NCBI GenBank assembly: GCA_001584585.1
Contig: LSYV01000037.1
Coordinates: 271,443-288,428 of the forward strand
Length of the DNA: 16,986 nt
DNA from: Gonium pectorale
Taxonomy: Eukaryota; Chlorophyta; Chlorophyceae; Chlamydomonadales; Volvocaceae
Direction of reading: 5' to 3'
Below, one piece after another: positions 8,275 through 16,204 of this stretch. The stretch's first letter is position 1, and each line of letters starts with the position of its first letter. The notes under the pieces are model-generated. The model had not been told where the DNA came from. It worked only from the letters and a program-made list of their open reading frames with translations, and did no database searches. Position numbers and translations under genes: made by a program.

Positions 8275-11200
8275 ATGAACGTGCTGCGCAGCCTGGTACG
8301 CAGTATCATTGAGTAGAGCGTAGTATCTCGACAGCAGAATATTTGCTCATTTGGCGATGCGGCTTCATCACGCAGGGCGTGCTGTCGAGGTCGACGGCTG
8401 GCAGCGCGCTGGCTGTGGAGGGCGCGGTCCGCGCTTTCGCTGCCGGTAAGTGCAATGCTGGTTCCGGAAGGTTGCGAGCGCGCGTTGTCCCCTCTGGCAC
8501 TCTCGCATCAGCGGGATGATTGTCGCACAGGCGCTGCTCCCTCAAAGAAGGATGTGCTCTACAACCTCACCAACCCTGATCCGGATGCTGAGGCGTCGGT
8601 GAAGTCTTACCTCACCAGCCTCTACAAGGGGGCCAAGCTGGAGCCCAGCAGTGCCGATGACTCGCTGGAATTCACCAGCAAAATCGAGAAGAAGTATAAG
8701 GCGGCTCAGATTGTGGAGTATGGCCTGCAGGTGCGGGTGGCGCGCTGGGCCTCGGCGGTATCGGCCCTTGACACGCGCTGCATCGTCCCCTCCCTCACCG
8801 CCCATATTGCCCCCCCCCCAACACACACAGAACATCAGCGTTCCACTGGGTTACAGCAAGTCTGACCTGGCGCCCGTGAAGCGGTACGCCGCTGAGCTGC
8901 GGGCCCTCGGGAAGCAGGTGAGCCTGGAAGGCGAGGGTGGCGGGGTGCAGATGGCAGGGAGGGGATGGCTCGTCTGTGCTTACGGGGTTGGACTGTTACA
9001 CCGACGATTGTCAGTGCTCTCTGAACAGCGGTACCGTACGGATGAGTACGGAGCCGGATGCGCGCATACCCGCGCCAGGGCGGCTTGCAAGCAACCGGGT
9101 GCCGGATGGCAGCCTTGCGCCGCAGTCGCGCATGACGCCTCGGCTGGCAGTTAAGACCTGGCGAGCGTGTGTTGCGCTGGAGCTGCGGTCCCTGCTGCCG
9201 CTGCGGCTGGAGCCCCTGGGCCACGCAGCGGACTTGGTCGCTGCGCTGTTGTCCCGTCCATCGCGCGCCGTGTACGGCCGCGCCCAGCAGCACGACGTTA
9301 GCGTTTGAGGCTCCGCCATCCGGGCGGCCTCATGGCGACTACATGAGCAGCAGCTTTTGGCCAAAGAGGCCGCTGGCTCCGCCGCTCGTCTCTGCCGCCG
9401 GCGCTGGCATTGCTGGCCCCGCGGTCGTGTTTGCGGTGGCGTGGCGGCTGGCTGGGGAAGTGCTGGGTGGGCGCGGCCACCGTGGGAGTTGCTGCCGTCC
9501 GCGCGCAGCGGCCCCGCCTGACGCCTGGCTGGGCTGCGGTGTTGCGAGGCGAGCAGCTGCGCCGGCTCCGTCGGGGGCACAACCAACAGGGTTGCAGGCC
9601 CTCGGCAAAGGCCGCCTCGGCGCAAACAGAAATGATGCTAGTAATGTGTTACACGGGCCATGGCGAGCTGCAGCGCGGCACGCAGTGCCGTCCTGCGGCA
9701 TCGCTGGGTTGACACGCATCAGCAAACCCGAAACACGCCATGCGAATACCCGATTGCTGTGTGTGTTGCAGGCCGGGTTTGAGGAGCCGGGCGTGGAGGT
9801 ATCGAAGCGCCTGGCCGATGCTGCCGCCACCGCCGACAGCGTCAAGGAGCTCCTCACCAAGAACCAGTCGCTCATGAGCAGCGAGCTTTACGGCGCGCTG
9901 CTGGAGGCGGTGGGCCAGGTAGGCACACGGAGGAGGGCGGGGATGGGACGGGACGGGGACGGAGGCAGGGGGGCTGAACGCAACGCCCTGCGGCGAGGTA
10001 ACTGCGCAAGTGAAAATGTAAGTCTGCCTTCGCATGCATGGTGGATTCGGGCCCCGGGTTGGGGCTACAGTCTTACGGACAGCACCCGCAAGGAGTTCTA
10101 TATGAATGCGCTAAAAGCTGCAAGAACCCGCAACTGACCGGCTTCCAGGTGGAGGCCTCCACCAACGGCACCCTGACGCTGGACGGGTCCTCGCCAGCGT
10201 ACAAGGAGTTCGCCAAGAAGGTCGAGGTGAGCAGGGGCCAAGGAGGGGTGCTGGGACAAAGGACTGAGAGCAGGCACAACAGGGAAGGTGGGCGGGAGAC
10301 GAGAAGGTTGTGACGGCGGTGAGGGAGGTGACCTATGGATCGAGCCGCTCATAAAGCAGTGGTGTTTCGCTTGCCATGGATCCTGGTTGGCGTGTGCGGA
10401 TGGGCCAAGGACGCGAGGTCCCGATGTGCGGACATGGGCATGAGGTGCCCTGAAACGGCCGCAGCGTGTCCCCCCCCCTTGTGGCAAATGGCCGTTCGGC
10501 GGTGACGGAACCTATGCGGCGAACATACCCGTCACCCGCTTGGTTGTCACGGTCGACGTTTGCCAGCAATTCATCAGCGCGTCGCTGCCAGGGCCAGTGC
10601 CGCTTGCAGATATGCAGGCGCGGCATTGCCGTGCTTTTCTGCTTCCTTGACACTGAGGGTCACTGAACCTTGGCCCCATTGTGTCGCGGACCACGCTCGT
10701 CATGTATGTTCGCGAGGATCTGGCTTGTTGCAATCGGACCGTTTGAAAGGGCAGTGTGTACATGCGTGAAGGCTGAACACGCCCAGATGCGTCTGTTGAG
10801 CGCTGCAGCACCCGTACACCCCTTGGCCGCTTCGTTCTGCAGTACCCTAACCAGCTCCATAAGCCACATCCTTTGCTTCCACGTTTGCCGGCCGCAGGCG
10901 ATTGCCAAGGCGCACGGCATCCCGGCGGCGCTGCTGGTGGCCGCCAAGAAGACCCCCGGGGACGAGGTGCGTGTGGGTTTCGGGATCCTAGTAAGGGAGG
11001 GGACCATCTAGGGGCGCGCGTGCATAGCTGACCGCGTGGGCGACTGCAGTCCCGTCGGGGTAACTCGTTCTTTCTGCTGCCCGTGCCTGCGATGTGCCTG
11101 ACTTGGTTGCTGCTCTCGCCGTGCCTGAGACGAAACGCTGCCTGACACGGCACCGCCATGTGTCCGTTCACATTTCCCTGACCCCTTCCCCACGGTAGGC

Positions 11201-11703
11201 TGTCGCCAAGGAGTACGCTCGCTGGCAGCAGGCTGCGGCCGTAAAGGACGTAAGTTTACATAGTGGCATCCGCGTTTCGGTGTCCCATGCCATTCATGAC
11301 TGCAGCAGCAGCAGTGATTACAGACCTGTCTCAGCACGCGAGCAAACCCTCTGCTAGGATGGATGCTCGGGTGCTATGCTCACCCGGGCAGAACAGCGCC
11401 TGGTCGCTCGTGTCCGCTCTCTTGACTGGACTTGCCCGGTCCGTCTCCTTTTCACCGTAGGCCATCTCGGAGCTGGAGTCCCTGAAGTCGGACGCGACCG
11501 CGCTGCTGGACAAGCACCTGGGCAAGACCGCGGAGCAGGTGCGCAAGGAGCAGGCAGCGGCGCTGGCGGTGGCGATCAAGAAGGCCGAGGCGGCCAAGGG
11601 CGCGCCGTGGGCTGCCAAGTTCCTCGAGGACGTGAAGCGGGTTGAGTGGTTCGACGCCTGCGTCGCGGAGAACCCCGCCGTGGGCCCCAAGGTGGCGGCG
11701 TGA
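8275..11703 (+). CDS. ASA4: Mitochondrial ATP synthase-associated protein ASA4
   Basis: This is a subunit of the peripheral stalk of the dimeric mitochondrial F1Fo-ATP synthase of chlorophycean algae, where ASA proteins replace the usual stator subunits. Exons: 8275-8295, 8376-8445, 8531-8730, 8831-8917, 9772-9918, 10149-10226, 10898-10966, 11199-11249 and 11461-11703. All have GT-AG borders with phases matching, giving 321 aa. Residues 1 to about 28 form an Arg/Ser/Ala-rich presequence (R26-A-F|A29 is a likely cleavage site), leaving a mature protein near 31 kDa, the size of ASA4. Stretches such as VKSYLTSLY, APVKRYAAEL, AGFEEPGVEVSK, RKEQAAALA and the GPKVAA end match Polytomella ASA4 as I recall it. 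The protein is soluble-looking, helical and Ala/Lys/Glu-rich, with no membrane segment. Seven of the eight introns are phase 0; intron 2 is phase 1. Intron 4 (854 nt) and intron 6 (671 nt) are long. An alternative acceptor for exon 6 exists at 10070. Confidence 0.95.
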
Positions 11704-11804
11704 GGGACCCGTCCTGAATTGGCATAATTCTCTGTTGTCTGCCGGCGCGTGGATCCGCATATACATGGCTTGGAAATATCTTGCTGGGATAGCTAGCGCA
11801 TGTC

Positions 11805-11836
11805 AGGAGGCCGCATTGCCAGGAGGCCGTATTGCC
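11805..11836. repeat. 16-bp tandem duplication in the ASA4 3' UTR
   Basis: Two adjacent 16-nt copies (11805-11820 and 11821-11836) differ by one base, C versus T. They lie about 100 nt after the ASA4 stop codon and before its likely poly(A) signal. Confidence 0.85.
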
Positions 11837-12231
11837 GCCAACAGTCCGCAGCATGGCCTCAGGGCGTTCTGGGCGAAGTAACCGACGCGACCTGTCGAGG
11901 GCCCGGGGCGCACCGGCGTGCACGGCACGTTGCGCCTTGCAGTGGTAGCGTCCGTCGGCTGTGTGCGCCTTGACATGGCAAGCTTTGCAGTGAAGTGCGC
12001 CAACGAGCAGGATGCGGAATGAGGCGGTGCCGTGAGATTCCGTCGCCCAGGCGGTTGCGTTTTGGGCCGGGGTTCTGCACCCACACGGGCTTATACTTTT
12101 AGCCAAGGGGAAGCTAGTATCAGGGGTTGCGTCGACGCGCGTGCCGGACATGGGTCGGTTGTGGGTTGGGGGCGCTGGCTGAAAGCCCTTGCTCAGCGGG
12201 GAGCCCTGAGCGACCGGTTTGCTTCAGGGCC

Positions 12232-12236
12232 TGTAA
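12232..12236 (+). terminator. TGTAA poly(A) signal, likely for ASA4
   Basis: This is the first TGTAA on the plus strand after the ASA4 stop and implies a 3' UTR of about 545 nt. TGTAA is the main poly(A) signal of volvocine nuclear genes. A later copy at 12739 is an alternative. Confidence 0.6.
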
Positions 12237-12994
12237 GGCTTGCACTGGTACGGCAATGTCCAAGCCACAAGGGGAGCGGGCACCGAGATTTACCACAGAT
12301 ATGGGTTGGCCGTTGCGCAGAGCATGCTGGGGTGGCGGCAGTTCCGGGCACGTCGCCAGCACGTGTTTCAGTAAGGGAACACAGAGCGCCCGGTGGGATG
12401 GGGGCTTGTGCATGGGCACGGCGCCCTACGCAAACTTGTGAGCGGCGAGTCCCCCCGGCCCAGGACCCGGCCCCGACCACAGCAAGTCCCACAGCGTGGC
12501 AAAAACACGTCGTGTGTGGCGGGCCACGGGGGCTGTTCAACCACTGCAGAACTATATGCATTGTGAATCCATACGCGGGGCTGTACAGCCTCGGGGAAAG
12601 GGGACGTGAACAGGGCTTTGCCATAGGTCGCCTTGTGCGGTGCAACATGCGCCACATGCGGCCGAACAGCAAGCATGCATCCAAGGTCACACGCACGCAT
12701 GTGACAAATGAGCCACAATTCTATGTGAGGACTAGAAATGTAAGGCGAGCTTAGTTGTGCAAGCATTGTGGCCGCCCCGCTTCAGGCGCACTATGTCTTG
12801 CGGGCGGCCAGAGTCGCGGCCAATTAGGCAGCAAAGTGAGAGGCGCCGAATGGGCCGCGAATGAGCGGGCCTTGCGCAAACCGTACGGCGTCCACGCGCG
12901 ACCTCAAATGAGGAGTCCACAAGCCGCCCCCCATCGTCCTCACTGCGTCGCTGCACTTCGCCACTTCCTGCCTCTACACACTACTCTATACACA

Positions 12995-13483
12995 ATGGCC
13001 CTGTGCATGCAGACCCGGTCGGTTGCGGGCGTCCGCCGCACCAGCTCGGTGCGCAGCGCCCCCTTCCGCGGCAGCCGCATGGTCGTCCGCGCCAGCCCAG
13101 CTGTGTCTGAGATTGTGGACAAGCTCAAGACCCTGACGCTGCTGGAGGCCTCGGAGCTGGTCTCTGAGATTGAGAAGACCTTCGGCGTCGATGCCTCGGC
13201 TGCCGCCCCCATGGCCTTCGCTGCCATGCCCGCCGCTGCCGCTGCCGCTGCCCCGGTTGTGGAGGAGAAGACCACCTTCGATGTGGTGCTGGAGGACATC
13301 CCCGCTGACAAGAAGGTCGGCATCTACAAGGTGGTCCGCAACATTGCCAACATCGCCGTGAACCAGGTCAAGGAGTTCACCGCCACCCTGCCCAAGGTCC
13401 TGAAGGAGGGCCTGAGCAAGGAGGAGGCTGAGGCCGCCAAGGCCCAACTGGCTGAGGCCGGCGCCAAGGCCAAGGTTGTGTAA
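12995..13483 (+). CDS. PRPL7/L12: Plastid 50S ribosomal protein L7/L12 (bL12c)
   Basis: bL12 forms the stalk of the large ribosomal subunit and recruits translation factors; this copy serves the chloroplast. The gene is one exon of 162 codons. Residues 1-33 form a transit peptide rich in Arg, Ser and Ala, with a likely cut at [10 protein letters not shown]. Residues about 34-68 are the dimerising N-terminal domain ([21 protein letters not shown]). Residues about 68-89 are an Ala/Pro hinge. Residues about 90-162 are the factor-binding C-terminal domain, from [14 protein letters not shown] to [20 protein letters not shown]. The [11 protein letters not shown] segment keeps the lysine, valine and arginine used for factor binding. 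The usual LKEAK helix reads VNQVK, keeping only its last Lys. The ATG at 12995 sits in ACACAATGGCC, a good algal start context. The frame is open further upstream but loses all family resemblance. Being intronless is notable beside the nine-exon ASA4. Confidence 0.96.
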   Translation: MALCMQTRSVAGVRRTSSVRSAPFRGSRMVVRASPAVSEIVDKLKTLTLLEASELVSEIEKTFGVDASAAAPMAFAAMPAAAAAAAPVVEEKTTFDVVLEDIPADKKVGIYKVVRNIANIAVNQVKEFTATLPKVLKEGLSKEEAEAAKAQLAEAGAKAKVV

Positions 13484-13923
13484 ACGGTTCGACCGTTCTG
13501 GCGGCTGGCTAGCGCGCCTGGGTTCTGCTTCTAGCGTTTAGGCATGGCTTCAGCAGCAAATTTTCCTTGGTTGCTGCTGTTGCCCACTTCGGGGGGGAGC
13601 AAGTGGGGTGGGTGAGAGCGAATTGCTTGTTGGTTGCGAAGTGTTTGCTTCCGCCTGTAGTTCGCGGCTGCCAGCAGCCCTGAGTGGTCCCTCAGACTCA
13701 TGCCACGTTTTTGACTCCGGCCTCTGGCTCTGGCCAGGGGCAGGCGGCAATGGGACCGCGATGCGTTTTGCGACCCGCCTGCACCAGGCTGGGGTGGTGC
13801 AGAAAGGTGAAATGCTGTCGCAGACTATGCCCCTTTCTGGGCAGCGCGGTGGACTAGGTGATTCCCCGGCGAGCGCTTGGTGGTGTGTGTGGTGGTTATG
13901 GCGAAAAGGTGGCTCGCACTGTT

Positions 13924-13928
13924 TGTAA
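13924..13928 (+). terminator. TGTAA poly(A) signal for the plastid L12 gene
   Basis: This is the first TGTAA after the stop region, about 440 nt downstream of the L12 stop codon. The TGTAA at 13479-13483 overlaps the stop codon itself and is unlikely to be the signal. Confidence 0.65.
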
Positions 13929-14004
13929 CAGCAAGTGGCCGATGGCAGTGTGTCTCTTGCCTGTGCGGGAGAAGTGTCTGCGCACGATTGCACACTGCTC
14001 AGGC

Positions 14005-14017
14005 GGGGGGGGGGGGG
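14005..14017 (+). repeat. Run of 13 G
   Basis: An uninterrupted 13-base G homopolymer lies just beyond the likely L12 poly(A) site. Its length may be unreliable in an assembly. Confidence 0.9.
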
Positions 14018-14055
14018 TCCGGTCAGACGCAGTCTTTGGGCAGGGCATGGGACTG

Positions 14056-14165
14056 GTGGGGGTTCTTGCAGACTGTCAGCCCGTAATATCTCAGAAGGGC
14101 ACAGACACTAGTGGGGGTTCTTGCAGACTGTCAGCCCGTAATATCACAGAAGGGCACAGACACTA
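14056..14165. repeat. 55-bp tandem duplication, two copies
   Basis: Copy 1 is 14056-14110 and copy 2 is 14111-14165. They are directly adjacent and differ at one base (ATATCTCAG versus ATATCACAG), so the duplication looks recent. It lies between the ends of two convergent genes. Confidence 0.95.
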
Positions 14166-14304
14166 TCCCAGCCATAAGCATGGACGCATGAACTCTCTCC
14201 CCTTAGTTACGCAGATGTCGAGGTCTGTGAGCCGAACAGCACAGCGCAGGCAACCCCAGTTTCATCTCTCCCTTCAACCATGCGCGGCACACAGTATCAC
14301 ATCC

Positions 14305-14309
14305 TTACA
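14305..14309 (-). terminator. TGTAA poly(A) signal for the minus-strand gene at right
   Basis: TTACA on the plus strand reads TGTAA on the minus strand, about 372 nt beyond the stop codon at 14681-14683. The distance is normal for an algal 3' UTR and supports a minus-strand gene ending at 14681. Confidence 0.5.
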
Positions 14310-14680
14310 AGCATGTGCCTTGGTCCAGTCCGCATCCAGCCGCTCTCAAGGCTTTCCCATCAACGGGTCGTTCATACGGCGCCCGGAAGGTGTCGTGCGT
14401 TGTCATATACCCAAACCCGGGCTTAAATGCTATTGGAATTTGCATGCGTGTGTCACTCGCGCATCCGTGCATGCCCTGCAAAAGAGGAGCACATATATCC
14501 CAAATCAACGCAGCATACTGAGGAAACCTCTGATCACGCGTCCGCTTCCAAACGCAGTCCGGTTAGACGACCTGTTGCTCCGAGCCAACCCTACCACCCT
14601 AACAGCATCCACTCTTCAGGCTCAGCGCGCCGGAGGCTGCCAAACGCGCCATGCGTCGTCAGACAGGCCGTTGCACTCAT

Positions 14681-16066
14681 TCACCGCGTCCGCTGAGGAA
14701 TACGTGTGCTCCCGTCGCCATGGCCATCTGCCTGAACAGACGCCGGCTCACGACCAGGCGCGCCCCGCACCCGCCGGCCACCCGCCCCACGGACCGTGCC
14801 CCGGTTCCCGCTACCATCGGCGTCGCCACCGTCACCACGCCCCTCTCTACCAGCGCCGCGCAACGCCCCGTTCTCCCTGCGGGGTTCCTCGTCTAACGCC
14901 TGCAAACCCGCAGCAGGCGTAGCAGGCCCCTCGTTCTGCTCGCTCTCGCCACCACCAGCGCCCTTGCCGTTGTGCGCAGGCTGGGCCCGATTGCCTGCCC
15001 GCCGGGCCGGGATACCAGCCTGCCCCGGACAGCTGGTCGACGCCGGTTCCGCGGCCAGGATCGAAGATGCCGACGAAGGTCCGGCGGAAAGCGGTGCCGT
15101 CGCGGAAGCCGGATTAGGCGGAAGGCACCCGCTGTTGGGCACGGCGTCGGGCGCAGATCTGCCTTCGACCCGGGGCCCTCGCTCGGCCCGGCCCGGCCGT
15201 TTGTCTGACGGGCTGGGGCTAAGACCTGCGTCCGCCGGCGCTGACGCCTCCGCCCCGTGGCCCTGCCGCCGCCGACCGCCTCCGCCACGGCCAGGTGTCC
15301 CATGGGGCTGCCTGCCTCTCCCGGCATGCGGCAGCGAGCCGCCAGGCCCACCGCCGCCTACCTTATGGCCCACGTCCTCCACCGTGGTTGCAGGGCCAAC
15401 ACCTGGTTCATGCCTAGCGCCTCCCACGTTACCAGCGCCGCCAGCGCCGCCGCCGCCCCGCCGCCGCTGCCCCGGCCGCTCTCCTCGGCCGCTGGCCGAT
15501 GCACCGCCGCCATCTTTGGGGACTACCATACCCACCGCTGCGCCCGCCTCTGGCCTTGTGCCGGCTCCCTGCTCCACGGAGCCAACCTCCTGGGCTCTCC
15601 CCTGCGCCGTACCCGCCGGCGCGGGCTCCTGGCCGCTGGCCAGGGTCCAGTTGGCAATGGAGTAGCAGGTGACCTCGATAAGCCCACCCGCCGCCCTCTG
15701 GCGCTCCAGCACCGCGGCATGGCGTCCCTGGACCTCCCGATACTGCGCCCGCTCCTCGGGGCTGAGCAAACAGCCGGGGCGGTCTACGTCATCGCCCTGC
15801 GCTGCCCCCAGCGGACTGCTGCTGCTGTCCCCCTCCACGGCGGGCCCTGGCTTGGGCTGCCGTGGGTGTCCCCGGTCACCCGGCCGCGGCCTGTCGCCGG
15901 ACGCCGACGGCGATGGCGCGACCGCTGCCGCCGCCGCTGCGGCGCGGGCCTCCGCCAGCTGCTCGCGCAGCTCCGGTCCCAGCTCTGCCAGCGGCGCTGG
16001 GGCCCGGCACACGGGGCAGGCGGTGGCGTATGACCCGTCCTCCTCGCGTGGGGGTAGGTCCTGCTC
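14681..16066 (-). CDS. Unidentified protein with RING-like CPVC motif and low-complexity tail (3' exon)
   Basis: An open frame of 461 codons plus a TGA follows a good minus-strand acceptor (CTCGCCGCAG|GAGCAGG, exon start 16066). Near its start is ATACPVCRAP-type sequence (Cys17, Cys20), like the last cysteine pair of a RING finger. An alpha-helical, charged segment follows (SPEERAQYREVQGRHAAVLERQ, about 102-123, shown here in part by its ends SPEERAQ and VLERQ), then about 300 residues rich in Gly, Ala, Pro, Arg and Ser. The same frame is open upstream to 16204. There, after another acceptor-like TTTCAG, it reads NWCRSCTRLVCAQD, which could supply earlier zinc ligands if the segment is read through or spliced in. 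The full RING pattern, in particular the histidine, is not seen. The 5' exons and start codon were not found. The gene may be an E3 ubiquitin ligase, but this is tentative, and the tail may contain unrecognised introns. Confidence 0.45.
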   Translation of the reverse strand, partial: EQDLPPREEDGSYATACPVCRAPAPLAELGPELREQLAEARAAAAAAAVAPSPSASGDRPRPGDRGHPRQPKPGPAVEGDSSSSPLGAAQGDDVDRPGCLLSPEERAQYREVQGRHAAVLERQRAAGGLIEVTCYSIANWTLASGQEPAPAGTAQGRAQEVGSVEQGAGTRPEAGAAVGMVVPKDGGGASASGRGERPGQRRRGGGGAGGAGNVGGARHEPGVGPATTVEDVGHKVGGGGPGGSLPHAGRGRQPHGTPGRGGGGRRRQGHGAEASAPADAGLSPSPSDKRPGRAERGPRVEGRSAPDAVPNSGCLPPNPASATAPLSAGPSSASSILAAEPASTSCPGQAGIPARRAGNRAQPAHNGKGAGGGESEQNEGPATPAAGLQALDEEPRRENGALRGAGREGRGDGGDADGSGNRGTVRGAGGRRVRGAPGREPASVQADGHGDGSTRIPQRTR

Positions 16067-16204
16067 CTGCGGCGAGCAGGGGCGAGAGCGCACGGTTGCC
16101 GGGGGCGTGACATATGCGCGCGAGAGAGGCGGCACCGCTCCAAACGGCCAGACGTCTTGGGCACAGACAAGCCGAGTGCAGGACCTGCACCAGTTCGCCA
16201 GAGC

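Larger units (their letters stand above)
11704..12994. other. ASA4 3' UTR and upstream region of the L7/L12 gene; no further gene seen
   Basis: This 1.29-kb gap holds the ASA4 3' UTR up to a TGTAA at 12232, then spacer and the putative promoter of the plastid L12 gene. The 40 nt before the L12 ATG are pyrimidine- and CA-rich, as in a short 5' UTR. The open frames on either strand show no family resemblance. A second TGTAA lies at 12739-12743. No clear TATA box is seen. Confidence 0.55.
13484..14680. other. Convergent 3' regions; no gene seen
   Basis: The plus-strand L12 gene and the minus-strand gene at the right converge here. The region holds the L12 3' UTR (TGTAA at 13924), a 13-G run, a 55-bp tandem duplication and a minus-strand TGTAA at 14305-14309. 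The open frames crossing it have mixed composition and no recognisable domain. Confidence 0.6.

Noticed and set aside
9169..9771. Separate plus-strand gene inside ASA4 intron 4
   Set aside because: The frame opens with an alternative start, has no domain, and simply runs on into ASA4 exon 5 past a good acceptor.
12755..12994. N-terminal extension of L7/L12 from the upstream in-frame region
   Set aside because: The ATG at 12995 begins a normal plastid transit peptide and has a good start context. The upstream residues show no family resemblance and the region reads as promoter.
11704..12994. Genes on either strand in the ASA4-L12 gap
   Set aside because: The frames there show mixed composition with many Arg, Cys and His residues, no domains and no consistent codon bias.
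13479..13483. TGTAA overlapping the L12 stop codon as a poly(A) signal
   Set aside because: Cleavage there would leave almost no 3' UTR. A second TGTAA at 13924 is better placed.
14796..15665. Plus-strand Pro-rich open frame opposite the right-hand minus gene
   Set aside because: It is low-complexity only. The minus strand has a CPVC motif, a good acceptor and a downstream TGTAA in the correct direction, so the minus gene is preferred, though not proven.
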